A stretch of 64,000 nucleotides of DNA from Streptomyces sp. HUAS CB01 (GTDB lineage: Bacteria; Actinomycetota; Actinomycetes; Streptomycetales; Streptomycetaceae): contig NZ_CP129137.1 of NCBI RefSeq assembly GCF_030406905.1, positions 434,001 to 498,000 on the forward strand. Reading direction: 5' to 3'. Both the position numbers and the translations under genes were made by a program. This document shows, piece by piece, positions 52,295 through 60,660 of the stretch (the first letter of the stretch is position 1; each line of letters starts with the position of its first letter). Below the pieces are notes generated by a model. The model ran no database searches and was not told the origin of the DNA. It saw only the letters and a list, made by a program, of their open reading frames with translations.

Positions 52295-53464
52295 TCAGGT
52301 CGCCGGGGGCTCCGCGCCCACCAGCCACATCGAGAAGAACTGCGAGCCGCCGCCGTACGCGTGGCCGAGGGCCCTGCGGGCCCCGTCCACCTGGTGTGCG
52401 CCCGCCCGGCCCCGTACCTGGAGGGCCGCCTCGGCGAAGCGGAGCATTCCGGAGGCGCCGATGGGGTTGGTGGAGAGCACCCCGCCGGACGGGTTCACCG
52501 GCAGGTCCCCGTCCAGTTCCGTGGCACCGGACTCGGTGAGCTTCCAGCCCTCGCCCTCCGCCGCGAATCCCAGGTTCTCCAGCCACATCGGCTCGTACCA
52601 GGAGAAGGGCACGTACATCTCGACGGCGTCGATCTCGCGGCGCGGGTCGGCGATGCCCGCCTGCCGGTAGACGTCGGCCGCGCAGTCCTTGCCGGCCTGC
52701 GGCGACACGAAGTCCTTGCCGGCGAACAGCGTGGGTTCGCTGCGCATCGCGCCGCCGTGCACCCAGGCCGGGGGGTGGGGTGAACGGGCGGCGCCGGCCC
52801 GGTCGGTGAGGACCATCGCGCAGGCGCCGTCCGAGGACGGGCAGGTCTCCGAGTACCGGATCGGGTCCCACAGCATCGGGGAGGACTGCACCTTCTCCAG
52901 GGTGATGCCGTGCTCGTGGAGATGCGCGTACGGGTTCTTCAGCGCGTTGCGGCGATCCTTGTACGCGACGAGGGAGCCGACGGTGTCGGGCGCGCCGCTG
53001 CGGCGCATGTACGCGCGTACGTGCGGTGCGAAGAACCCTCCGGCGCCGGCGAGGAGCGGCTGCTGGAACGGGATGGGCAGCGACAGACCCCACATGGCGT
53101 TCGATTCGGACTGCTTTTCGAAGGCGAGGGTGAGGACGGTGTGGTGGACACGGGCCGCCACGAGGTTGGCGGCGACCAGTGCCGTCGAACCGCCGACCGA
53201 GCCCGCCGTGTGCACGCGCAGCATGGGTTTGCCGACGGCGCCGAGCGCGTCGGCCAGGTACAGCTCCGGCATCATCACGCCCTCGAAGAAGTCGGGGGCC
53301 TTGCCGATGACGACGGCGTCGACGTCGGCCCAGCCGAGTCCGGCGTCGTCGAGGGCGCGCCGCGCGGCCTCGCGGACGAGCCCGGCGATCGAGACGTCGT
53401 GGCGGGCCGCGACGTGCTTGGTCTGGCCGACGCCGACGACGGCCACGGGCTCCTTAGCGGACAT
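52295..53464 (-). CDS. thiolase-fold lipid-transfer (Ltp/SCP-x-like) protein
   Basis: A 389-residue thiolase superfamily protein of the lipid-transfer group. MSAKEPVAVVGVGQTKHVAA starts the fold. At the nucleophile position it has HTAGSVGGSTALVAAN, residues about 85-100, with no Cys; the usual thiolase Gly-His motif reads NPSGGVLSTNPIGASG; and the C-terminal loop is HAYGGGSQFFSMWLV. It therefore cannot act as a normal thiolase and fits the Ltp2-type retro-aldolases that work with DUF35 partners. It starts 11 bases inside the end of the second thiolase-fold gene (ATG overlapped with TAA), with AAGGAGAG upstream, so the pair is translationally coupled. Confidence 0.87.
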   Translation of the reverse strand: MSAKEPVAVVGVGQTKHVAARHDVSIAGLVREAARRALDDAGLGWADVDAVVIGKAPDFFEGVMMPELYLADALGAVGKPMLRVHTAGSVGGSTALVAANLVAARVHHTVLTLAFEKQSESNAMWGLSLPIPFQQPLLAGAGGFFAPHVRAYMRRSGAPDTVGSLVAYKDRRNALKNPYAHLHEHGITLEKVQSSPMLWDPIRYSETCPSSDGACAMVLTDRAGAARSPHPPAWVHGGAMRSEPTLFAGKDFVSPQAGKDCAADVYRQAGIADPRREIDAVEMYVPFSWYEPMWLENLGFAAEGEGWKLTESGATELDGDLPVNPSGGVLSTNPIGASGMLRFAEAALQVRGRAGAHQVDGARRALGHAYGGGSQFFSMWLVGAEPPAT

Positions 53465-54506
53465 GCGGCTCTCCTTCGAGGACGGCGACCAGGTTCTGCT
53501 GCAGGCAGGGGCCGGAGGTGGCGTGGGCGAGCGCGCGGCCGGAGTCGCCGCGGTGGACGGCGGAGGCGGCCTCGCCGATCCGGACGAGCCCCGCGGCCAT
53601 GACGGGATTGGCGGCGAGCGCTCCGCCCGAGGCGTTGATCCGTACGGAGTCGTCGAGACGCAGCGCCTTGCGCAGCACGACCTCCTGGGACGTGAACGGG
53701 GCGTGCAGCTCCGCGGTGTCGACGGGCCGCGCGAAGGCTCCGGCGCGTTCGGCGGCGAGCCGGGTCGAGGGAGAGTCGGTGAGGTCGCGCACGCCGAGGG
53801 CGTGCGGTTCGATGCGGTGGTCCATGCCGCGGATCCAGGCGGGGCGTTCGCACAGCTCCCGGGCCCTGTCACCGGCGGCGAGGACCACCGCCGCGGCGCC
53901 GTCGCCGACGGGCGGGCAGTCGCCGGTGCGCAGGGGGCGGACGACGTACCCGCCCTGGGCGCGGGGCCCGCGGAGCTGGGCGTGGGGGTTGTCCTCGGCG
54001 TCGCTCCGGCTGCGCGCCGCGATCGCGGCCAGGGCCTGTTCGTCCGTCTCCCCCGCGTCGATGAGCGCCTGGGCCTGGAGGGCGGCCAGGGCGACCGAGT
54101 CGGGCCACAGGGGCGCCAGGTAGTACGGGTCGAGCTGGCGGGTGAGCACGTCGCGGACGGAGCCGGGCGAGGACTTGCCGTAGGAGTAGACGAGGGCCGT
54201 GTCCGCCTCGCCCGTGAGGAGTGCGACCCACGCCTCGTACAGCGCCCAGGCGCCGTCCGTCTCCACGTGCGACTCCGGGATGGGCGGCCAGGCGCCGACG
54301 CCGTCGAGGGCCATCGTGAAGGAGAACGCCCGGCCGGCGAGGTAGTCGGAGGAGCCCGAGCAGGTGAAGCCGATGTCGCCGGTGCGCAGCCCGGTCCGTC
54401 CGAGGACGTCGTGGAGCACGGGCATGAGCATCTCGACCTCGGAGAGCTCCTCGCTGCTGCGTACGTGGTCGGTCTGGGAGAAGGCGACGATCGCGACGTC
54501 TCGCAT
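53454..54506 (-). CDS. second thiolase-fold lipid-transfer-like protein
   Basis: A 350-residue thiolase superfamily protein. MRDVAIVAFSQTDHVRSSEE, then GFTCSGSSDYLAGRAFSF and SHVETDGAWALYEAWVALL; the nucleophile position (ETDGAW) again lacks Cys, and the late motif reads NASGGALAANPVMAAG without His. A Cys is present near the end in HATSGPCLQQNLV. It is distantly related to the product of the following gene; the two probably form a hetero-oligomer, as in archaeal and actinobacterial thiolase/DUF35 complexes. The start at 54506 is two bases after the stop of the OB-fold gene, and its end overlaps the next start by 11 bases. Confidence 0.85.
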   Translation of the reverse strand: MRDVAIVAFSQTDHVRSSEELSEVEMLMPVLHDVLGRTGLRTGDIGFTCSGSSDYLAGRAFSFTMALDGVGAWPPIPESHVETDGAWALYEAWVALLTGEADTALVYSYGKSSPGSVRDVLTRQLDPYYLAPLWPDSVALAALQAQALIDAGETDEQALAAIAARSRSDAEDNPHAQLRGPRAQGGYVVRPLRTGDCPPVGDGAAAVVLAAGDRARELCERPAWIRGMDHRIEPHALGVRDLTDSPSTRLAAERAGAFARPVDTAELHAPFTSQEVVLRKALRLDDSVRINASGGALAANPVMAAGLVRIGEAASAVHRGDSGRALAHATSGPCLQQNLVAVLEGEPHVR

Positions 54507-54508
54507 GG

Positions 54509-55525
54509 CTACAGCAGCTCCTTGTAGGTGTCGTAGTCCGCGTCGGGTTCGCCGGTCGGCCGGTAGTGGTCGGGGTGCCGGCCGCTCTCGGTCCAGACCG
54601 GTTCGACGCGCAGGCCCATGCGCACCTGGTCGTACGGGATGCCCCCGATGCGGCCGTGGAGTGCCAGGCCGGCGCCGTCGAGGGCGATGTGGGCGTAGAC
54701 GTACGGCACCTCGATGTCGAGGTTCTTCGCCTTGATGTTGACGATGCAGTACGTGGTGACGGTGCCGCGGGGGCCGACCTCGACCTGCTCGGAGGTGGCG
54801 ATGCCGCACGTCGGGCAGGCGCCCCGGGGCGGTACGTACACCTTGCGGCAGGAGGGGCAGCGCTCGCCGGTGGTCCGCCGTTCGGCGAGGGCGTTGATGA
54901 AGCGGGCCTGGGCGCGGCCGGGCGTGTAGGTGTAGTCGAGCCGGGCCGGTGCGACGATACCGGTCACGGGATCGGCGAACTCGCCGCTGTGGGCGGGTGG
55001 TTCGGTCGCCGTGCTCTCGTCGGTGCCGGGGTCCGCCGCCGGGCCCGTCCCGCCGTCCTCGTGCGGCTCGAAGCAGGCGATGTCGGTGATGGCCCCGGCG
55101 CGCTCGGCGGCCCAGCGGACGCGGACGCGCATTCCGGAGCGCACGGCGTCGGGGCCGGGGGCGTCGAGTGCGTGGAGGAGGGCGGTGTCGGCGCCGTCGA
55201 GCCTGACCAGTACCCAGGCGAACGGGGTGGCGAGCGGCTGGCCCCGTCGCGGTTGCGGATTCCAGGCCCAGGTGGTGACGGTGCCGGCGGTGCCGACCTC
55301 GACGAGGTCGCGGATCTCCTCGGCGGTCTCGGGGTCGTACTCGACGGGCGGGACGAGGACCCGGCCGCCCGTCGTCCTGACGCCGAGCACGGTGCGCTCG
55401 CGCAGGCCGGTGAGGAAGGCGGACTGGACGGGGCCGAGGGAGCGGGTGAAGGGGAACTCGAGGACGAGCGGGGCGCGCAGCACCTCCGGTGCCGGGTGCG
55501 CCTCGGATGCGGGGGTGGCGGACAT
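54509..55525 (-). CDS. double OB-fold DUF35 (ChsH2-like) protein with zinc ribbon
   Basis: A 338-residue protein made of two DUF35-type units. The N-terminal unit (about 1-170) keeps the OB fold (GTAGTVTTWAWNPQ, PFAWVLVRLDGADTALLH) but has no cysteines. The C-terminal unit (about 185-338) has a four-Cys zinc ribbon, CPSCRKVYVPPRGACPTC, then the OB fold (GPRGTVTTYCIVNIK, PYVYAHIALDGAG). In sterol degradation ChsH2 is the DUF35 partner of the Ltp2 aldolase. The fusion of two units, facing two thiolase-fold genes downstream, is consistent with one subunit holding both. The ATG at 55525 has AAGGAGT upstream. Confidence 0.87.
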   Translation of the reverse strand: MSATPASEAHPAPEVLRAPLVLEFPFTRSLGPVQSAFLTGLRERTVLGVRTTGGRVLVPPVEYDPETAEEIRDLVEVGTAGTVTTWAWNPQPRRGQPLATPFAWVLVRLDGADTALLHALDAPGPDAVRSGMRVRVRWAAERAGAITDIACFEPHEDGGTGPAADPGTDESTATEPPAHSGEFADPVTGIVAPARLDYTYTPGRAQARFINALAERRTTGERCPSCRKVYVPPRGACPTCGIATSEQVEVGPRGTVTTYCIVNIKAKNLDIEVPYVYAHIALDGAGLALHGRIGGIPYDQVRMGLRVEPVWTESGRHPDHYRPTGEPDADYDTYKELL

Positions 55526-55646
55526 GGGACTCCTTCTGCCGTTGCGTACGGAGGGCCCTGCGGGTCCCCGGGGCTCCGTGGTGCGCCCGCGCGGGCCGGC
55601 GGCCGGGTGGCCGGCGGTGAGGCCGGGCGGCCGGTCGCCGAGGCGG

Positions 55647-56447
55647 TCAGGCCCGGCGGTACACGGGATCGCGCTTCTCGGCGAAGGCGCGGGCGCCCTC
55701 CTTCGCGTCGGCGGTGTCGAAGACCGGCCAGCCGCGCTTCAGTTCGGCCGCCAGTCCTTCGGTCTCGGTCATCTCGGCCGTCTCGTACACGGACGCCTTG
55801 ACCGCCTCCACGGCGAGCGGCCCGCAGGAGTTGATCCTCCCGGCGATGTCCAGGGCCCGCTCCAGCGCCGTTCCGTCGGGCACGACGCTGCCGACGAGTC
55901 CGATCCGCTCCGCCTCGGCGGCCGTGTAGGGGCGGCCGGTGAGCAGCATCTCGAGTGCGTGGGTACGCGGGATCTGCCGCTGGAGCCGTACGGTCGAGCC
56001 GCCGATCGGGAACAGGCCCCTGCGGACCTCGAACAGCCCGAACACGGCACCCTCCCCGGCCACCCGGATGTCCGTGCCCTGGAGGATCTCCGTGCCGCCG
56101 GCCACGCAGGGGCCCTCGACCGCGGCGACGACCGGCTTGCGGGGTCGGTGGTGGCGGAGCATCGCCTTCCAGTGGAGGTCGGGATCGGCCTTGAGCCGGT
56201 CCCGGTACCCCTGCCCCTCCATCCCCCTGCCGGCCAGGGCCTTGAGGTCCATGCCGGCGCAGAAGGAGCCGCCCGCGCCGGTCAGGACGACGGATCGGAC
56301 GCCGTCGTCCGCGTCGGCCTCCAGCCATGCGTCGTACAGCCCCACCAGCATGGGCAGCGACAGCGCGTTCCTGGCTTCCGGCCGGTTCAGTGTGAGCACC
56401 AGGGTGGCGCCCTCGCGCTGCACGGTGAGGTGTTCCGTACCCGTCAT
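55647..56447 (-). CDS. enoyl-CoA hydratase/isomerase family protein
   Basis: A 266-residue crotonase-fold enzyme. The oxyanion segments are GAGGSFCAGMDLKAL and VEGPCVAGGTEILQGTDIRV; Glu in GTEILQ and the following FGLFEVRRGLFP place the catalytic region. It would add water to a trans-2-enoyl-CoA in the pathway started by the divergent acyl-CoA synthetase. It is the first gene of a four-gene minus-strand unit (hydratase, DUF35, two thiolase-fold), with 121 bases to the DUF35 gene. The ATG at 56447 has GGGAGG six bases upstream. Confidence 0.92.
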   Translation of the reverse strand: MTGTEHLTVQREGATLVLTLNRPEARNALSLPMLVGLYDAWLEADADDGVRSVVLTGAGGSFCAGMDLKALAGRGMEGQGYRDRLKADPDLHWKAMLRHHRPRKPVVAAVEGPCVAGGTEILQGTDIRVAGEGAVFGLFEVRRGLFPIGGSTVRLQRQIPRTHALEMLLTGRPYTAAEAERIGLVGSVVPDGTALERALDIAGRINSCGPLAVEAVKASVYETAEMTETEGLAAELKRGWPVFDTADAKEGARAFAEKRDPVYRRA

Positions 56448-56512
56448 GACCGTCCTCCCGTCTCAAGACCTAGAACAGGTTGCAGGAGCCCGGGGAGCAG
56501 TTCAATAGTTTT

Positions 56513-56523
56513 CTGACAGTCAG
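56513..56523. promoter_or_regulatory. palindrome CTGACAGTCAG in the divergent promoter of the acyl-CoA cluster
   Basis: CTGACAGTCAG is a perfect odd palindrome followed directly by TCAG, giving an overlapping GTCAGTCAG. It lies midway in the 176-base region between the hydratase and acyl-CoA synthetase genes, within an AT-richer patch (CAATAGTTTT, GTTTTCTTCTG). It is a candidate operator for a TetR-type regulator that would control both arms. No such regulator gene is adjacent. Confidence 0.45.
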
Positions 56524-56623
56524 TCAGTTTTCTTCTGCGGCACCTCTTCCCTGTTGTGCGCGGCGGCGCTCTAATGACCGCTCCGAGGCGGTTGCGCCGC
56601 ACGGGCCGGGGTCAGGAGGAACG

Positions 56624-58255
56624 GTGGAGTACAACCTTGCCGACCTGTTCGAGTCGGTCGTCGACGTGGTGCCGGACCGCGAGGCGCTCCTCTACCTCGA
56701 CCATCCCGGCACGGGTGCGGAGCGCCGGCTGACCTATGCGCAGCTCGACGCGGCGGCCAACCGGATCGCCCATCATCTCGCCGACGCGGGGCTGAAACCC
56801 GGGGAGCACCTCGGGCTGCACCTCTACAACGGCGTCGAGTACCTGCAGACGGTCCTGGGCTGCCTCAAGGCCCGGCTCGTCCCCGTCAACGTGAACTACC
56901 GCTATGTGGAGGAGGAACTGGTCTACCTCTACCGCGACGCGGACCTCGCCGCGCTCGTCTTCGACGCCGAGTTCACCGGCCGGGTGGCCGCCGCGCTCCC
57001 GCGGACGGAGAAGCTGCGGCACCTCGTGCGCGTCGGCGCACCGGGCCGGGACGCGCCGGACCTCGACTGCACGGCGTTCACGGACGCCGAGGCGTCCGGC
57101 TCGCCGGAGCGCGGCTTCGGCGCGCGCTCGGCGGACGACCAGTTCATCATCTACACGGGCGGCACGACGGGGATGCCCAAGGGCGTGATGTGGCGCCAGG
57201 AGGACCTCTTCTTCGCCGGGCTCGGCGGCGGCGCACCGACCGGTGAACCGGTGAAGCGGCCGGAGGAGCTGGCGGAGCGGGTCGCCGCGGCCGGCGACGG
57301 CATCACCTTCTTCCCCACTCCCCCGCTGATGCACGGCACGTCGACGCTGACCTCCTTCATCGGGTTCGGCTTCGGCCAGCGGGTGGTGCTGCACCGCAAG
57401 TACGTGCCCGAGGAGGTGCTGCGCACGATCGAGCGGGAGCGGGTGACGTCGGTGTCGCTGGTGGGCGACGCGATGCTGCGGCCGCTGGTCGACGCGCTGA
57501 ACGGCCCGCTGAAGGGCACGGACCTGTCGTCGCTGTTCAGTGTGTCGTCCTCCGGCGCGATCATGTCCGAGACCGTGCGCGAGCAGTTCAGGGCGCTGGC
57601 GCCGCAGGTGATGCTCCTGGACAACTTCGGCTCGTCGGAGTCCGGTTTCAACGGCACGGCCACGGAGGACTCGGGTCCGGAGAAGGGGTTCCGGCTGCGG
57701 GTCAACCACCGTACGCAGGTGGTCGATCCGGTGACGCACGAGCCGGTCGCGGTGGGCGAGCCGGGCCGTATCGCCCAGCGTGGCCATGTGCCGCTCGGCT
57801 ACTACAACGACCCGGCCAAGACGGCCGAGACCTTCTTCCGCAGGGGCGACGAGCGCTGGGTGCTGCTCGGCGACATGGCCACGGTGGACGAGGAAGGCGT
57901 GGTCACCGTGCTCGGGCGCGGGTCCCAGTGCATCAACACCGGCGGGGAGAAGGTCTATCCGGAGGAGGTCGAGCAGGCGCTGAAGGCCCATCCGGACGTC
58001 TACGACGCACTGGTCGCCGGCGTTCCCGACGCGAAGTGGGGCAACCACGTGGCCGCTGTCGTGCAGCTGCGGGAGGGGGCGCCCGCGCTGGACCTGGAGT
58101 CCGTGCAGGCGCACTGCCGCAGCCGGCTGGCGGGGTACAAGATCCCGCGGCAGCTGGTCCTCGCTCCCGCCATCCAGCGGTCCCCGAGCGGCAAGGCGGA
58201 CTACCGCTGGGCACGTGCGGTCGCCGCGGCCGCCGGCGGGACCGGGACGGACTGA
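56624..58255 (+). CDS. acyl-CoA synthetase (AMP-dependent synthetase/ligase)
   Basis: A 543-residue adenylating enzyme that activates a carboxylic acid to its CoA thioester. The P-loop-like motif A3 is IIYTGGTTGMPKGVMW, A5 reads LLDNFGSSESGFNG, A7/A8 are WVLLGDMATVDEEGVVTVLG with the hinge Arg in LGRGSQCINTGGEK, and the catalytic Lys lies in SPSGKADYRWA. The close match to the FadD/acyl-CoA synthetase group seen beside Ltp genes suggests a fatty, branched or sterol side-chain acid. The start is GTG at 56624 with AGGAGG four bases upstream. It diverges from the hydratase operon. Confidence 0.93.
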   Translation: MEYNLADLFESVVDVVPDREALLYLDHPGTGAERRLTYAQLDAAANRIAHHLADAGLKPGEHLGLHLYNGVEYLQTVLGCLKARLVPVNVNYRYVEEELVYLYRDADLAALVFDAEFTGRVAAALPRTEKLRHLVRVGAPGRDAPDLDCTAFTDAEASGSPERGFGARSADDQFIIYTGGTTGMPKGVMWRQEDLFFAGLGGGAPTGEPVKRPEELAERVAAAGDGITFFPTPPLMHGTSTLTSFIGFGFGQRVVLHRKYVPEEVLRTIERERVTSVSLVGDAMLRPLVDALNGPLKGTDLSSLFSVSSSGAIMSETVREQFRALAPQVMLLDNFGSSESGFNGTATEDSGPEKGFRLRVNHRTQVVDPVTHEPVAVGEPGRIAQRGHVPLGYYNDPAKTAETFFRRGDERWVLLGDMATVDEEGVVTVLGRGSQCINTGGEKVYPEEVEQALKAHPDVYDALVAGVPDAKWGNHVAAVVQLREGAPALDLESVQAHCRSRLAGYKIPRQLVLAPAIQRSPSGKADYRWARAVAAAAGGTGTD

Positions 58256-58438
58256 GCCGGCCCGTCGCCGGGGGCGGACCAGGACGAACCGGCCCGGGTC
58301 CGGAGCGTGCAGGCCCGGACCCCGCCCCGGACACCACCGGACGCCCCGCGCACCGCATGCGTCACTCGCGTTGAGCACGGTCGTGCGGCCGTACGTATTC
58401 CCCGGCAGGGAGCAGCGAGCCACCTCCGGAGGACCCCC

Positions 58439-59740
58439 ATGGCCGAAGCCGGCAGCAACGTCACCGAGCTCTTCCGCACGTCCACGGCGCACAGCCCGTC
58501 GTACGCGGCGCTGAGCCGGGCCGCCGGTGACCGGCAGCCGATCACCGACTTCTGCATCCCCTGCAACCCGTACTTCCCGACACCCGAGATGTTCGACGCG
58601 CTGGGCGACCGGCTGCGGGAGATCCTCACCTACTACCCCAGCAGCGCGGACACGATCACCGCGGAGCTGTGCTCCGTGCTGGGACTCAATCCGCAGACCG
58701 TGGCCATGGGCAACGGCTCCACCGAGCTGATCACCTGGATCGACCATCTCCTGGTGCGCGAGTCGCTGGCGGTGCCGGTGCCGACGTTCGGCCGCTGGAC
58801 CGACCAGCCGATGGAGACCGGCAAACGCGTGGACATGTTCCCCCTGCCCGAGTCCCACGGCTTCGCGCTCGACCCGGCGTCGTTCGTCGACTTCGTCCGC
58901 TCGCGCGGCTCCCGCACCGCCGTCATCTGCAACCCGAACAACCCCGACGGCGGCCTGCTGCCGCGGCACGGCGTCCTCGCCCTGCTCGACCAGCTCCAGG
59001 ACCTGGACCTGGTCGTCGTGGACGAGTCGTTCCTGGAGTTCGCCGACGCGGAGGCGGACGCCAGTGTCGTCGGCGACGCGGTGCTGCGGCCCAACACGAT
59101 CGTGCTGAGGAGCCTGGGCAAGAACTTCGGGCTGCACGGGGTGCGCTTCGGCTATCTCGTCGCCAACCCGGGGCTCGCCGGGCGGGTGCGGGCCGCGCTG
59201 CCCAAGTGGAACCTCAACTCCTTGGCGGAGACCGTGGTGTTCATGCTGAAGGAGCACCGGCTGGAGTACGCGCACAGTCTGCGGCTGGTGCAGCGCGACC
59301 GCCAGGAGATGATCTGGCACCTGAGCCGGCTGCCGGGGCTCACCGTGTACCCGTCGCAGGGCAACTTCGTGTACGTGCGGCTCCCGGAGGGGGCCGACGG
59401 CGCGCTGCTGCGGGACCGGCTGCTGGAGGAGCACGGCGTGCTGGTGCGGGAGTGCGGCAACAAGATCGGCAGCTCCAGCAGATATCTGCGGCTCGTGGTG
59501 CGGCCGCAGCCGGACGTCCAGCGGCTGGTGGCCGGGCTGGAGCGGACGCTGTACGGGGCGCCGCACACGACCGGCCCGGCGCTGCTGCCCGACAGCCGGG
59601 CCCAGGAGCCCGGCCAGGCCCTCGTGCCGGCCGGCCGGCATCCCGGCCCCATGCCCATGCACGCCCACGCCGCGCCGGCCCACGCGCTGCCGTACGGCTC
59701 CGGTACGGCGGCGGTGGACCGGCTGGTGCAGGGAGCCTGA
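58439..59740 (+). CDS. PLP-dependent aminotransferase, HisC/CobD-like
   Basis: A 433-residue fold-type I enzyme. PLP-site residues are visible in MGNGSTELITWI, ICNPNNPDGGLLPRHG, LVVVDESFLEFAD and the Schiff-base Lys in VLRSLGKNFGLHGVRFGY; the C-terminal Arg region is SSRYLRLVVRPQ. The overall pattern is like histidinol-phosphate aminotransferases and threonine-phosphate decarboxylases, but the N-terminal FCIPCNPYFPTPEMFDAL and a 60-residue Pro/His/Ala tail are unusual, so the substrate is open. The ATG at 58439 has GGAGG upstream. The spacer before it contains a GGGTCCGG/CCGGACCC hairpin that may end the acyl-CoA synthetase transcript. Confidence 0.85.
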   Translation: MAEAGSNVTELFRTSTAHSPSYAALSRAAGDRQPITDFCIPCNPYFPTPEMFDALGDRLREILTYYPSSADTITAELCSVLGLNPQTVAMGNGSTELITWIDHLLVRESLAVPVPTFGRWTDQPMETGKRVDMFPLPESHGFALDPASFVDFVRSRGSRTAVICNPNNPDGGLLPRHGVLALLDQLQDLDLVVVDESFLEFADAEADASVVGDAVLRPNTIVLRSLGKNFGLHGVRFGYLVANPGLAGRVRAALPKWNLNSLAETVVFMLKEHRLEYAHSLRLVQRDRQEMIWHLSRLPGLTVYPSQGNFVYVRLPEGADGALLRDRLLEEHGVLVRECGNKIGSSSRYLRLVVRPQPDVQRLVAGLERTLYGAPHTTGPALLPDSRAQEPGQALVPAGRHPGPMPMHAHAAPAHALPYGSGTAAVDRLVQGA

Positions 59741-59826
59741 AGCCCGGACCGGGCGACGGCCGCCTCCCTCCGCGTCCCGGCACAACTCCGTTGCCGCGCC
59801 GGCCCGCCCGGTGCTGGACTGACCGG

Positions 59827-60630
59827 ATGGATCGACATGACGCGGTACTCGCGCGGTACGACAGGCAGATGCGGCGGGGCGCGGTGGCGGACGGGCCGGG
59901 GGCACGGGTCGAGCACGTGGGCGGGGTCGTCCGGCAGACCGCCGGGCACGGCGGCTGGAACGGGGTCCTCTGGTCGGACCTGGACACGGCGACGGCCGAC
60001 GCCGCGGTCGCGGAGCAGGTGCGCCACTTCACCTCCCTCGGGCGGGAGTTCGAGTGGAAGCTGTACGGGCACGATCTGCCCGCCGACCTGGGGGACCGGC
60101 TGCTCGCCGCCGGATTCGTGCGGGAGCCCGCCGAGACGCTGATGGTCGCCCCCGCCGCCGGTCTCCGGGACCTCGAGGTGGAGCTCCCCGCGGGCGTGGA
60201 GCTCCGCGAGGTGACGGACGCCGACGGAGTGGAGCTCGCGGTACGCGGGTACGGGCGGGCGTTCGGCACCGACGGCTCCTGGCTGCGGGAGCACCTGCTG
60301 ACGCAGCTGTCGTCGGAGCGGCGGACCGTGGTGGCCGTGGTGGCGACGGCCGACGGGGAGCCGGTCGGCTCCTCGCGGCTGGAGCTGGCACCGGGCCGGG
60401 ACTTCGCGGGTCTGTGGAGCGGCGGCACGGTGCCCGAGTGGCGCGGCCGCGGCCTGTACCGGGCGTCGGTGGCCTTCCGCGCGCGTCTCGCGGCCGAGCG
60501 GGGCCACCGCTTCCTCCAGGTGGACGCGCTGCCGACGAGCCGGCCGATCCTGGAACGGCTGGGCTTCACCGCGCTGAGCACGACGACACCGTTCCTGTAC
60601 CGGCCGCAGACGCCGGCACGGGTTCGCTGA
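59827..60630 (+). CDS. GNAT family N-acetyltransferase
   Basis: A 267-residue protein whose second half is the acetyltransferase: VELREVTDADGVELAVRGYG, GSSRLELAPGRDFAGLWSGG, then PEWRGRGLYRASVAFRARLA (the acetyl-CoA loop) and VDALPTSRPILERLGFTALS. The first 110 residues are a regulatory or second GNAT-like unit (NGVLWSDLDTATADAAV, GREFEWKLYGHDLPADL). The acceptor is unknown. The ATG at 59827 has no ribosome site, but TTGCCG (59791-59796), 18 bases and TGGACT (59815-59820) place a promoter six bases before it, so a leaderless mRNA is likely. Confidence 0.87.
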   Translation: MDRHDAVLARYDRQMRRGAVADGPGARVEHVGGVVRQTAGHGGWNGVLWSDLDTATADAAVAEQVRHFTSLGREFEWKLYGHDLPADLGDRLLAAGFVREPAETLMVAPAAGLRDLEVELPAGVELREVTDADGVELAVRGYGRAFGTDGSWLREHLLTQLSSERRTVVAVVATADGEPVGSSRLELAPGRDFAGLWSGGTVPEWRGRGLYRASVAFRARLAAERGHRFLQVDALPTSRPILERLGFTALSTTTPFLYRPQTPARVR

Positions 60631-60660
60631 CCCGGGGCACGGCCGGCTCCTCGCGGGCGG

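Noticed and set aside
52295..54506. Acetyl-CoA acetyltransferases (true thiolases)
   Set aside because: Both proteins have the fold, but the nucleophilic Cys and the Gly-His motif are absent, so a lipid-transfer/aldolase-like call is safer.
56612..59905. A 1097-codon minus-strand frame opposite the acyl-CoA synthetase and aminotransferase genes
   Set aside because: It is antisense to two well-supported enzymes and is His/Arg/Gly-rich without recognisable motifs, a typical high-GC artefact.
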